Source of the DNA: Planctomycetota bacterium | GTDB lineage: Bacteria; Planctomycetota; Phycisphaerae; Phycisphaerales; SM1A02 | NCBI GenBank assembly: GCA_009926625.1 | Contig: RFON01000015.1 | Span: 1-60,600, forward strand | DNA length: 60,600 nucleotides | Direction of reading: 5' to 3' | Part shown: positions 17,548-25,561 of the stretch, piece after piece | How positions within the stretch are numbered: the first letter of the stretch is position 1 | Layout of the letters: every line of letters begins with the position of its first letter | Notes under the pieces: model-generated | The model's database searches: none | What the model was told of the DNA's origin: nothing | The model's input: only the letters and a program-made list of their open reading frames with translations | Program-made: the position numbers and the translations under genes

Positions 17548-19077
17548 ATGCGAATCCGAGCCGCGGGAATATGGACGGGCAATCGCGGTGATCCGTGGCG
17601 ACGCACGCTCGACATCTCGGATGCACGCGTTCAATCGATGCACGATGAACTTTCGCCGGCAGACATGGCATTCAGCGGCGGGTGGATCGTGCCGGGCCTC
17701 ATCGATGCGCATCTGCACCTGACGCTCGGGTCCCTTTCACTCAGTCGACTCGACCTGGCGGGAACAACTTCGCGCAGCGACTTCAGCCAACGGATCACGC
17801 AGCGGCATGCCATCCTGCCAACCCATCAATGGCTCGAAGCATTCGGTTGGGATGAGTCCCTCTGGGGTGGTGCGCCACCCGATGTGAGTTGGCTTGATGC
17901 CGCGGAGGATCGCCCCGCGGTCGCTTGGCGGTGCGATCAACATGTCGCGCTCTGCAACCACGCCGCGCTTGCGCAGCTCGACCTTGCGAATGAAGTGCCT
18001 GGTGGCACGATCGTTCGCGACGCAAGCGGCCAGCCCACGGGACTCCTGCTCGAACAGGCTGCGTGGCAACTGCTCGTTCCACGGATTCCCGCGCCGCCAA
18101 TCAATGCGCAGCAGGAAGCGCTGCGAGCGGGTTGTCGTCACCTGCTGTCGCTTGGCGTGACCGCTGTCGGCGCAATGGAATACCTGCAGCAGGTGGAGGA
18201 TGTCATCGTTCCGCTGCGCAATGACTCCACACTTGGCGTCCGCGTTTCCGTCACTGCACTCGACCGCACAGGTCCGCTCCCCATCGACCGCGCACGGAGC
18301 ATCTCGCAGAGCCATTCGCTTCGCGTGATCGGATTCAAGTCCTTTGCCGACGGAACGCTGGGCGCTGCGACCGCCGCGATGATCGATCCGTACGAGAACG
18401 CCGCCGGCAGCGGAACGCTCGTGGAACACGCACTCGCAGGAACGCTCGAAGCATGGATGCGCGAAGCCCTCGACGCTGGCTTCTCGCCCTCGGTCCATGC
18501 GATCGGCGACCGCGCACTCGCGGAGGCGCTTGCCTGCGCCGAGCGCTGCGACCCACATCGCCGCGTTCGATTCGAACATGCGCAAACGGTCGACCCAGAT
18601 TCGCTCCATCGCTATGAAGGGCGGCGCGTCAGCATGCAACCGCTCCACAAGTTTGGGGATGCACCCGTTGCGCTCGACCGACTGGGTGCACGCCGCATGA
18701 ACCGCGTCTTTCGATTTCGCGACTACCTCTCTGCCGGCGCTTGCCTCGCGTTTGGTTCTGACTGGCCAATCGTTTCAGCAGCACCCATCGAGGGAATGCG
18801 CTGCGCGATCACCGGCATCACTCGCAGCGGGGCTGTGCAAGGCAGCGACCAGTCACTGACGCCAACAGAGGCGATCGATGCCTACACAATCGATGCCGCG
18901 CGCTGCCTCGAAGCGTGGGATGGCGTTGGAACCCTTGCGCACGGCGCGCATGCAGACATGACCGTCCTCGACAGGAATCCGCTCGAATGCGACTGGTTGC
19001 ATGCGCCGCCCCGCGTGCTGTGCACGATCGTCGGCGGGCGCATCGTGCACGACGCTCGCATGCCCACGGCACGCTGA
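17548..19077 (+). CDS. Metal-dependent amidohydrolase, YtcJ-like
   Basis: A 509-residue amidohydrolase-superfamily enzyme. The metal-binding DAHLHL follows the N-terminal beta-sandwich (VPGLIDAHLHLTLG). FADGTLGAATAAMIDPY, VHAIGDRALAEAL, RFEHAQ and FGSDWPI carry the later metal ligands and the catalytic Asp, and TIDAARCLEAWDGVGTLAHGAHADMTVLDRNP closes the barrel. Family knowledge: YtcJ-type proteins hydrolyse cyclic amides or N-formyl/N-acyl compounds, and the physiological substrate is usually unknown. There is no signal peptide. The start at 17548 is the first ATG that fits the beta-sandwich; an in-frame 17476 start is possible but overlaps the divergent lipoprotein start. Confidence 0.88.
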   Translation: MRIRAAGIWTGNRGDPWRRTLDISDARVQSMHDELSPADMAFSGGWIVPGLIDAHLHLTLGSLSLSRLDLAGTTSRSDFSQRITQRHAILPTHQWLEAFGWDESLWGGAPPDVSWLDAAEDRPAVAWRCDQHVALCNHAALAQLDLANEVPGGTIVRDASGQPTGLLLEQAAWQLLVPRIPAPPINAQQEALRAGCRHLLSLGVTAVGAMEYLQQVEDVIVPLRNDSTLGVRVSVTALDRTGPLPIDRARSISQSHSLRVIGFKSFADGTLGAATAAMIDPYENAAGSGTLVEHALAGTLEAWMREALDAGFSPSVHAIGDRALAEALACAERCDPHRRVRFEHAQTVDPDSLHRYEGRRVSMQPLHKFGDAPVALDRLGARRMNRVFRFRDYLSAGACLAFGSDWPIVSAAPIEGMRCAITGITRSGAVQGSDQSLTPTEAIDAYTIDAARCLEAWDGVGTLAHGAHADMTVLDRNPLECDWLHAPPRVLCTIVGGRIVHDARMPTAR

Positions 19078-19117
19078 CCGCGATGCGATCACGATTGCAT
19101 CAACTGCATGAATTGCG

Positions 19118-19798
19118 TCACGCGATGGGCGGGCCGCCGAGCAGCCCCGAAGCGAACACGACCCCTGTCGCCACCCCATCCTGCAGCGCTCGAACGAGGG
19201 GCTGCGTCAGTCCGCCCGAAAACAGCGTGACGAAAAGGATGATCAGTCCGAACTGCTGCACCGCGGGCTGCTCGTAAAAACGCCTCGCAGGTGCAAACAG
19301 CCCCGCCAGAATCACCGATCCATCGAGCGGCGGCATCGGCAGCAAGTTGAAACACATGAGATAGAGGTTCAACCAAGCACCGACGAAGCAGAACTCGGTG
19401 AGATTCCGCTGAAGCGGCTGCCCGAACGCCCCGAAACTGTGGACGAGCGCACAACCGATCACGCACACAGCGCTCAGCAGCAGATTGACCGCGGGTCCGG
19501 CGGCCGCGACGAGTGCCCACCCGAATCGCCCTCTGCGGAAACGGCTTGGATTGACTGGCATCAATCCCCAGGCAATTCCGAGCATCAGGAGTGCGATCAG
19601 GCTGAACCAACCCATGTGCACGATTGGATTGACCGTGATGTGCCCGCTGTCACGCGGCGTCGTGTCGCCTTGCCACAGTGCCGCATAACCATGTCCGAGT
19701 TCGTGCAGCACGATGGAAGCGATCACCCAGAAAAGCCAACTGACCAGCAGCGCCGACTCTCCTTGCTGCCAGAGATCCGCAATCCACCATCCGCTCAT
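19118..19798 (-). CDS. Site-2-protease-family membrane metallopeptidase (M50)
   Basis: A 226-residue polytopic protein. The zinc motif HELGHG lies in the first hydrophobic block (SWLFWVIASIVLHELGHG), and the second signature LPMPPLDGSVIL supplies the metal-ligand Asp in a later span. About five membrane segments are visible. This compact form lacks a PDZ domain, as in the Rip/YwhC-type site-2 proteases that cut substrates inside the membrane. The target is unknown; anti-sigma factors are typical in the family. The ATG at 19798 is preferred; one at 19837 is possible. It is divergent from rpsP. Confidence 0.85.
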   Translation of the reverse strand: MSGWWIADLWQQGESALLVSWLFWVIASIVLHELGHGYAALWQGDTTPRDSGHITVNPIVHMGWFSLIALLMLGIAWGLMPVNPSRFRRGRFGWALVAAAGPAVNLLLSAVCVIGCALVHSFGAFGQPLQRNLTEFCFVGAWLNLYLMCFNLLPMPPLDGSVILAGLFAPARRFYEQPAVQQFGLIILFVTLFSGGLTQPLVRALQDGVATGVVFASGLLGGPPIA

Positions 19799-19801
19799 CT
19801 C

Positions 19802-19830
19802 TTGGAGAGTAGCAGTGCTTCTGCTATGCT
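19802..19830 (+). promoter_or_regulatory. Candidate sigma-70 promoter for the rpsP operon
   Basis: TTGGAG, a 17-bp spacer and TATGCT preceded by TGC (extended -10) lie about 140 nt upstream of rpsP on the plus strand. Spacing is ideal, but both hexamers are imperfect. It would leave a long leader in which ribosomal-protein control could act. Confidence 0.35.
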
Positions 19831-19968
19831 TTTCCATTCGCAACCAGCCACCCCAAGGCTCGTCGCACGGCTCGATCGGTTCCACCCGCGAGTCCCACGG
19901 CGAGTCCGGACGGCGGCGTCCAAGCGGACGACGCGCCGACCGCGGGAGGCATGACACGGGAGTTTCCC

Positions 19969-20319
19969 ATGGTGGTCCTTCGACTCAAGCGTTTCGGGCG
20001 TACTCACTCGCCCTTCTACCGACTCGCAGCCTCCGACAAGCGCTCGCCGAGCGACGGTCGTGTCATCGAGGAACTCGGTTGGTTCAGCCCAACTGCGCCC
20101 GAAGGCAAGCAGTGGGAACTGCGCACAGAACGGATCGCGCACTGGCTCGGCGTCGGCGCTCAGCCTTCCGAGACGGTGGTTTCGCTGCTGAAGCGAGCAG
20201 GTCTCCCCGCAACCGTCGGCACCAAAGGCATCTCGTCGATGGCAGCAAACCGCTTCGAAGCGCGTCGCAACGCGCCGAAGAAGGCACCCGCCGCAGCTGC
20301 CGGCGACACGAAGAACTGA
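19969..20319 (+). CDS. rpsP: 30S ribosomal protein S16
   Basis: A small-subunit assembly protein. MVVLRLKRFGRTHSPFYRLAASDKRSPSDG and IEELGWFSP match the family across the N-terminal two thirds. The C-terminus is extended by about 30 Ala/Lys-rich residues, giving 116 residues against a usual 80-90. GGGAG 8 nt before the ATG at 19969 decides this start over one at 19951. It is the first gene of rpsP-trmD-rplS. The usual KH-domain gene and rimM are missing between it and trmD (24-nt gap). Confidence 0.95.
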   Translation: MVVLRLKRFGRTHSPFYRLAASDKRSPSDGRVIEELGWFSPTAPEGKQWELRTERIAHWLGVGAQPSETVVSLLKRAGLPATVGTKGISSMAANRFEARRNAPKKAPAAAAGDTKN

Positions 20320-20343
20320 TTCACTCCCCCTTCGAGGCGTCCG

Positions 20344-21180
20344 ATGGCTCCACGCATCGACATCCTCTCGCTCTTCCCCGAGGTGTTCCCTGCCGCGCTC
20401 GGCAGCAGCATCCTCGGGCGCGCCGTCAGCGATGGACTGCTGACCGTTCATGTCCATGACATTCGTCAATGGGCAGAGTTGCCGCACCGCAAGGTCGATG
20501 ATCGCCCCTTCGGAGGCGGTCCCGGCATGGTGTTCATGTGCGAACCGCTCGCAGCGGCCGTCGAGGCCGTCGAGTCACTCGATGCGCGGCGGGCGCGAAG
20601 AATCCTGCTCGCGCCCACTGGGCAACCGATGACCCAATCGCTCGTGAATGAGTTCGCTGCAGTGGAGCGCCTGATGCTCTTGTGCGGTCACTACGAGGGT
20701 GTCGATCAACGCGCCATCGATGCGCTCGGTTTCGAGGAAGTGTCGGTCGGCGATTTCGTCGTCTCAGGCGGCGAACTCCCGGCGCTCATGCTCGTCGACG
20801 CGGTCGCGCGTCTGCTGCCTGGCGCGCTCGGACACGAAGCGAGCGCAGCCGAGGATTCATTCTCGATCACCGATGAGCACGGGCAACCGCTGCTCGACTG
20901 TCCGCACTACACCCGCCCGCGCGTCTGGCGCGAGCGGTCCGTTCCAGACGTCTTGCTCTCCGGCGACCATCAGGCGATTGCCTCGTGGCGCCGATCCGAG
21001 AGCGAACGCAGGACGCGCACCCGCCGTCCTGACCTCGTTTCACTCCATGGGCAACCTCTTGAGGACGAGGCCTCAATGTTGCAGCGCTCCACTGGCCTGG
21101 ATACGACCGCCCCACGGCGGATCGCACCATGCTGCGCGGGCCATATGTCCGCGGGCACATCAAGCCCGCAAAGGAACTGA
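20344..21180 (+). CDS. trmD: tRNA (guanine-37-N1)-methyltransferase
   Basis: Methylates G37 next to the anticodon with S-adenosylmethionine, preventing frameshifting. The deep-trefoil-knot SPOUT fold is recognisable: DILSLFPEVFP, DDRPFGGGPGMV, LLAPTGQPM, LLCGHYEGVDQRAID, VSVGDFVVSGGELPALMLVDAVARLLPG and the downstream DCPHYTRP. The C-terminal domain reads HQAIASWRRSESERRTRTRRPDL and then continues about 40 residues beyond the family norm. It is the second gene of the ribosomal-protein operon, with 3 nt to rplS. Confidence 0.97.
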   Translation: MAPRIDILSLFPEVFPAALGSSILGRAVSDGLLTVHVHDIRQWAELPHRKVDDRPFGGGPGMVFMCEPLAAAVEAVESLDARRARRILLAPTGQPMTQSLVNEFAAVERLMLLCGHYEGVDQRAIDALGFEEVSVGDFVVSGGELPALMLVDAVARLLPGALGHEASAAEDSFSITDEHGQPLLDCPHYTRPRVWRERSVPDVLLSGDHQAIASWRRSESERRTRTRRPDLVSLHGQPLEDEASMLQRSTGLDTTAPRRIAPCCAGHMSAGTSSPQRN

Positions 21181-21183
21181 CTC

Positions 21184-21558
21184 ATGAATCGCACTGCAAT
21201 CATGGAGAGCGTGGAGGCCATGCATCTGAAGCCTGCCTCCGAGATCCCAACCCTGCGCATCGGCGACACCATCGATGTGCACTACCGCATCGTCGAAGGT
21301 GACAAGGAACGCATCCAGGTGTTCCAAGGCATCCTGATCGCTGCGAAGGGACGCGGCGTGAACCGCGTCATCACCGTCCGCCGCATCGTTGCCAACGAAG
21401 GCGTCGAGCGCATCTTCCCCGTGCACAGCAAGCGCGTGGCGAAGATCGAAGTGCTGCGCGGTGCGGTGGTGCGGCGTTCGAAGCTGTACTACCTGCGTGG
21501 ACTCACGGGCAAGGCGCGTCGTCTCAAGGAGACGCGCACCGACAGCGCCGGTGAGTGA
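21184..21558 (+). CDS. rplS: 50S ribosomal protein L19
   Basis: A large-subunit protein at the 30S-50S interface. The conserved core runs from IRIGDTIDVHYRIVEGDKERIQVFQG-type residues through ITVRRIVANEGVERIFPVHSKRVAKIEVLRGAVVRRSKLYYLRGL to GKARRLKE. The length of 124 is standard. AAAGGAACTGACTC places a ribosome binding site before the ATG at 21184. Its TGA overlaps the GTG start of the next gene (GTGAGTGA). Confidence 0.97.
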   Translation: MNRTAIMESVEAMHLKPASEIPTLRIGDTIDVHYRIVEGDKERIQVFQGILIAAKGRGVNRVITVRRIVANEGVERIFPVHSKRVAKIEVLRGAVVRRSKLYYLRGLTGKARRLKETRTDSAGE

Positions 21559-22285
21559 TCCGCTCGCAGCGACTCGCGCGTCAGGCATTCAAGCAGTGAA
21601 CGCACCGCGGCTGCCACATCCGCGTGCGGCGATCAGCCGTGCGACGGAGATCAAGCGGCTTCGCCGTGGCAACGAGCTCAGCTCGGATGTGCTGCACTTC
21701 GCCGTCGTGGAGGGGAACCCGCAGTCGGCCCAGTGGCATCACCCGCCGATGACGATGGATGCGGCAGTGCCATGGCTCTGCTGGAGCGGATCGCTCGGCG
21801 CGGGTCCATTCGAGCCCGACCCGCGCAACTGGATGCGCCAAGGGCACGAGGCGTTCAAGGCATGGGTCGAACGGCTCGCCGCAGCCTTTGCGGCCGACGA
21901 CTCGTCCACTCGCAGAACGCACTGCGCCGTGATCCCCCACCACGCGCAACTGCTCAGCGATCTTTCGGGGCAGATGCGCCTTTGGCAGCAGTACGGCGGC
22001 GCCGGCATCGGCACTGTGCTGCATCCAGCCGCCCTCATCGCTCCGTCCATGCTGCGTGACCTCGAAGACCATGTCACCCGATCCATCTCCATGCTCGCAT
22101 CACGCTGCGTCGTCTGCATCCTGCAAGACATCGAGCCTGTCCAGCGCGGCACTGAAGTTGCCGAAGTGCGACTCGTCCCGTGGGGAAGCGGGCAGATGCC
22201 CCATGCGCTGGTTGAACGACTTCTGAACGAGCATCTCCCCCCGCACATCCCCGTCTGCATTCCCACGGATGCGCTGCCAACTTGA
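21551..22285 (+). CDS. Uncharacterised protein at the end of the rpsP-trmD-rplS operon
   Basis: A 244-residue protein with a GTG start that overlaps the rplS stop by 8 nt, so it is probably translationally coupled to L19. I do not recognise a family. It is soluble and Trp/His-rich: WHHPPMTMDAAVPWLCWSGSLGAGPFEPDP is a striking aromatic segment, and HCAVIPHHAQLL contains closely spaced histidines that could bind metal. The rest looks alpha/beta. The position makes a translation-related or ribosome-associated role worth considering, but this is inference from context only. Confidence 0.65.
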   Translation: MSDPLAATRASGIQAVNAPRLPHPRAAISRATEIKRLRRGNELSSDVLHFAVVEGNPQSAQWHHPPMTMDAAVPWLCWSGSLGAGPFEPDPRNWMRQGHEAFKAWVERLAAAFAADDSSTRRTHCAVIPHHAQLLSDLSGQMRLWQQYGGAGIGTVLHPAALIAPSMLRDLEDHVTRSISMLASRCVVCILQDIEPVQRGTEVAEVRLVPWGSGQMPHALVERLLNEHLPPHIPVCIPTDALPT

Positions 22286-22360
22286 CGCCAACGGCACAAC
22301 CCCGCGCTAGACTGTCATCCAGACGCCCGAGAACAAGGCATGGGCGTCGGAGGTACTTGC

Positions 22361-22990
22361 GTGACGGCATTCGCCAGCGGACTCGACTCGAAAGTTCTCG
22401 TCCTCAACAAGGTGTACACGGCCCTTCGCGTGGTCAGCGGTCGGCGCGCCTTCACTCTGCTCGCCAATCAGGTCGCGGAAATCATCGCCATCGAAGATGG
22501 CAACTATGTTTCGTACGACCTCCACAGTTGGTCCGAGGCATCCGAGTACCAGCGCGCGCATGAATCGGAGCAGCACGACTGGGTTGCCACCACACGACTC
22601 GTGATTGCCGTTCCGAAAGTCATTCGACTGCTCGGCTACGACCGCATCCCGCGTGAGCAAGTCAAGCTGAATCGCCGAAACATCTACGCGCGCGACGGAA
22701 ACCAGTGCCAGTACTGCGGCAAGCACTTTTCAACGCGTGAACTCACGCTGGACCATGTGGTGCCTCGCGTTCAGGGTGGCGACAATTCCTGGGCGAACCT
22801 GGTCTGTGCGTGCGTGCGATGCAACGCGCGCAAGGGTGGTCGCACACCCGTGCAGGCGCGCATGCACCTCATTCGTCCCGCGATCCGTCCCAAGCGCAAC
22901 CCCGCCATCGCGGTGCGGCTCGGCAGCCCGAAGTACCAGAGCTGGAAGGCCTTCCTCGACGAGGCCTACTGGACCATCGAACTCGAGTGA
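22361..22990 (+). CDS. HNH endonuclease-domain protein
   Basis: A 209-residue protein. The N-terminal 100 residues (VLVLNKVYTALRVVSGRRAF, LLANQVAEII) form the domain usual in this class, followed by a zinc-finger HNH: CQYCGKHF, then LTLDHVVPRVQGGDNSWANLVCACVRCNARKGG. Both CxxC pairs and the His-Asn active-site residues are in place. The class is common in planctomycetes and cyanobacteria, and its target is unknown; it is not next to a methylase or phage gene. A GGAGGT ribosome binding site 6 nt before the GTG at 22361 decides that start over an upstream ATG at 22340. Confidence 0.88.
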   Translation: MTAFASGLDSKVLVLNKVYTALRVVSGRRAFTLLANQVAEIIAIEDGNYVSYDLHSWSEASEYQRAHESEQHDWVATTRLVIAVPKVIRLLGYDRIPREQVKLNRRNIYARDGNQCQYCGKHFSTRELTLDHVVPRVQGGDNSWANLVCACVRCNARKGGRTPVQARMHLIRPAIRPKRNPAIAVRLGSPKYQSWKAFLDEAYWTIELE

Positions 22991-23016
22991 TCGCAGCCTG
23001 CGTGCGGCATTTCGCT

Positions 23017-24495
23017 TCACGCGCTCATCGCGATGTTCAATCCAACGATCAGCGCGTTGTTCACGCCGTGCGCCACCATGCATGACAGCAGGCTGCCGCG
23101 CACCTCACGGGCGAGGCAAAATGCGACTGCGAGCGCTCCAAGCACGGGAATGAAGACCACTCCCTGCGGATGAATCGCGGCGAAGATCAGGCTTGAGGCA
23201 ATCGCTGAAAATGCAAAGGCGGCGAAGCGCCCCCAGCGAAGCGAAACCTCCCGCAGGTGCATGAAGAGCACGCCGCGAAACACGATCTCTTCCACCACGG
23301 GCGCGATCACGGCAGCGATGACCAACAGCATCAGCCGTTCGTTCACGCCACCCTCGAACAAGTCCTGCTGGATGGGATGCGATGCCTGCTCGAGCCCCGA
23401 TGGCATCAACAGCGAAAGCAGGAACGCAAGCACACCGCCCACCACCAGCATCGGAATGGCTGTCGCGTATGCCACGAATCCGTAGCCGACTTCACGCAGC
23501 CAACCCGCTCCCGCATGAAGGCCGATCTCGCGGCGAACGACGCTCCAGGGCGTTCCCCAGAACACGGGGACGAGGCACGCGGTCAGTGGCGACACCATGA
23601 TCACCATTTGCAGCAGCAGCGCAGGAGTCCCTGAGAGTCGCTCCGTCGCGCCGAGAATCGCCCCACCGATGATCGAGAGCAGCGTGGTGCAAACGAACCA
23701 TGCGGCGAAAGACCATGGCAGCGAAGCGCCGCTCCTCGTCCGTTCGGGCAGCGGATCGGCGAGACTTCCGTTGAGCACTCGAAAGGCAATCACCCCCAAC
23801 CAGATCAATCCGCCGAGTCCCGCGACCGCCACCACGCAACCGAACAGCCCGAGCACCACGCCAAGCACCGCCGCGCCGTTCGACAGTCCCGCCTCGAAGG
23901 CATCGTTGGGACTCCAAGTCGACAGCAGCAACTGCCCGTACCAACCCAGCGACGAGCGAATGACCTCCGCATCTTCAGGCGACACTTCGCCAACCCGCGC
24001 CGCGGCGCCCGCGGTCTCCGTCGCGCTCGCACGGGTCAACAGCAATGCGATCACGCGATCGGCAGCTTCCGCCGCCGCAAGCGCACCGTTTGTCCCACCC
24101 TCCGAGGCTTGTCGCAGGCGTGCCACGAGTGCGCGCGACTGCTCCGCGGCACGCGAAAGGTCGCTGCCCTCCCCTGCAGGCTGCTGGGCTTCCGCCCCAA
24201 CCCGCGCCAACAGGATCGCCGCACACACATTCGCGGCCGTTCCCGCGGACTCCCGACTCAGTGGCTCGATCTGCTGCCCAACGAGGGCGCTTGAACTGCC
24301 GCCGAACCGCTGCATCAACATGACGAAACGCCCGATCATCTCCTCCCGCGCCGAAACCAACATCGGCTTCGGAACCTCGGACGCGTTCGTGGCGGTCGGC
24401 TGCTCGGGGTTCCACATGTGGAGCGCCATGAACGCGGCAACGCAGCAGGCGATAACTACCCAGGCGACCGCCATGGATTGGACTCGTGAGAGCAT
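23017..24495 (-). CDS. CPBP-family intramembrane metalloprotease
   Basis: A 492-residue membrane protein with an N-terminal anchor (about residues 8-28), a long soluble Ala-rich helical region (about 30-190), then a polytopic region with seven or more spans. The three Rce1/CPBP motifs are VEEIVFRG, FAAIHPQG and HGVNNALI, giving the EExxxR, FxxxH and HxxxN residues of the active site. Relatives cleave prenylated or bacteriocin-type peptides and serve in self-immunity; no substrate candidate is nearby. The ATG at 24495 is chosen; one at 24474 is possible. It is divergent from rplM. Confidence 0.88.
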   Translation of the reverse strand: MLSRVQSMAVAWVVIACCVAAFMALHMWNPEQPTATNASEVPKPMLVSAREEMIGRFVMLMQRFGGSSSALVGQQIEPLSRESAGTAANVCAAILLARVGAEAQQPAGEGSDLSRAAEQSRALVARLRQASEGGTNGALAAAEAADRVIALLLTRASATETAGAAARVGEVSPEDAEVIRSSLGWYGQLLLSTWSPNDAFEAGLSNGAAVLGVVLGLFGCVVAVAGLGGLIWLGVIAFRVLNGSLADPLPERTRSGASLPWSFAAWFVCTTLLSIIGGAILGATERLSGTPALLLQMVIMVSPLTACLVPVFWGTPWSVVRREIGLHAGAGWLREVGYGFVAYATAIPMLVVGGVLAFLLSLLMPSGLEQASHPIQQDLFEGGVNERLMLLVIAAVIAPVVEEIVFRGVLFMHLREVSLRWGRFAAFAFSAIASSLIFAAIHPQGVVFIPVLGALAVAFCLAREVRGSLLSCMVAHGVNNALIVGLNIAMSA

Positions 24496-24524
24496 TGGCG
24501 CAAGCGTAGTTGGACGCCAACACC

Positions 24525-24552
24525 TTGACACCTTGCCGCCGATCAGTACGAT
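24525..24552 (+). promoter_or_regulatory. Candidate sigma-70 promoter for rplM-rpsI
   Basis: A perfect TTGACA at 24525-24530 is followed after 16 bp by TACGAT at 24547-24552, 60 nt before the rplM ATG. This is the best hexamer pair I noticed in the window. It fits the high expression expected of rplM-rpsI. Confidence 0.5.
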
Positions 24553-24611
24553 CTTCCTTCCCGATTTGGAGCGCCTTCGCGCCCTCGGTCGGGACCAAAG
24601 GAACGCCTGTC

Positions 24612-25064
24612 ATGCCTCGCCAGACCACTTTCCGAAAAGCCGGCCAGACCGCATCCCCGTGGCGCATCGTTGACGCCGATGGCAAGGTGCTCGGTCGCCT
24701 CGCCACCGAGGTGGCAACCGCGCTGATGGGCAAGCACCGACCTGACTACACCCCCAATGTGCTCTGCGGTGATTCGGTCATCATCACCAACGCGTCGAAG
24801 GTCGTGCTGACTGGCCGCAAGGCGCAGCAGAAGACCCTTCGCAAGTGGAGCGGCTACCCAGGCGGACTGCGCGTGCGCAACTACGAGACGCTTCTGCGCG
24901 ATGACCCGACCACGCTCGTCACCGAAGCGATCATCCGCATGCTTCCCCGCGGCCGCCTCGGGCGGCGAATCACCCGAAACCTCCGTGTGTTTGCCGGCGC
25001 CGAGCACGAGCATCAGGCGCAGCAGCCCACCGTCCTCAAGCCCACGCTGAAGAACAAGGCCTGA
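24612..25064 (+). CDS. rplM: 50S ribosomal protein L13
   Basis: An early-assembly large-subunit protein. WRIVDADGKVLGRLATEVATALMGKHRPDYTP, GDSVIITNASKVVLTG and IRMLPRGRLGRRITRNLRVFAGAEHEHQAQQP match the family end to end in 150 residues. The N-terminal MPRQTTFRKAGQTASP is a short extension typical of several phyla. It is cotranscribed with rpsI 5 nt downstream, the standard pairing. Confidence 0.97.
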   Translation: MPRQTTFRKAGQTASPWRIVDADGKVLGRLATEVATALMGKHRPDYTPNVLCGDSVIITNASKVVLTGRKAQQKTLRKWSGYPGGLRVRNYETLLRDDPTTLVTEAIIRMLPRGRLGRRITRNLRVFAGAEHEHQAQQPTVLKPTLKNKA

Positions 25065-25069
25065 TCATC

Positions 25070-25561
25070 ATGTCAAAGTTGAACATCGGAACCGTCCCCT
25101 CTGCCACCAGCGCCGCACCCACCTCGGGCTCGATCGGCACCACGCGCCTTTCGCTCAAGCGGACGGCGGATGCAAAGGGATGGTTCTGGGGAACGGGTCG
25201 CCGCAAGACTGCGACCGCCCGCGTTCGTGTTCGTCCTGGCGCAGGCAAGTTCTTGGTGAACGCGCGTCCAATGGAGGAGTTCTTCGTCGAGGACCGCGAC
25301 CAGCGTGCCCTGCTCGGACTGATGGAGAAGTGCTCACTGAAGGGCAAGATGGATGTGGCAGTCACCGTTGCGGGTGGCGGATTTACTGGGCAGGCTGGTG
25401 CCGTTGTCATGGGACTGGCCCGCTCGCTCTTCGCGTACGACCAGGCGCTCGAACCCGTCCTTCGTGCCGGCTCATTCCTGACGCGTGATTCGCGGAAGGT
25501 GGAGCGCAAGAAGTACGGTCAATCCGGCGCTCGTCGCCGCTTCCAGTTCTCGAAGCGCTGA
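25070..25561 (+). CDS. rpsI: 30S ribosomal protein S9
   Basis: A small-subunit protein whose C-terminal tail reaches the P-site tRNA. GTGRRKTATARVRVRPGAGKFLVN opens the conserved part at residue 41. It ends in the characteristic VERKKYGQSGARRRFQFSKR tail with the terminal Lys-Arg. The first 40 residues are a Thr/Ser/Ala-rich extension beyond the E. coli protein. The last 43 bases, which encode part of the conserved tail, overlap the 3' end of the sigma-like gene on the other strand. Confidence 0.97.
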   Translation: MSKLNIGTVPSATSAAPTSGSIGTTRLSLKRTADAKGWFWGTGRRKTATARVRVRPGAGKFLVNARPMEEFFVEDRDQRALLGLMEKCSLKGKMDVAVTVAGGGFTGQAGAVVMGLARSLFAYDQALEPVLRAGSFLTRDSRKVERKKYGQSGARRRFQFSKR

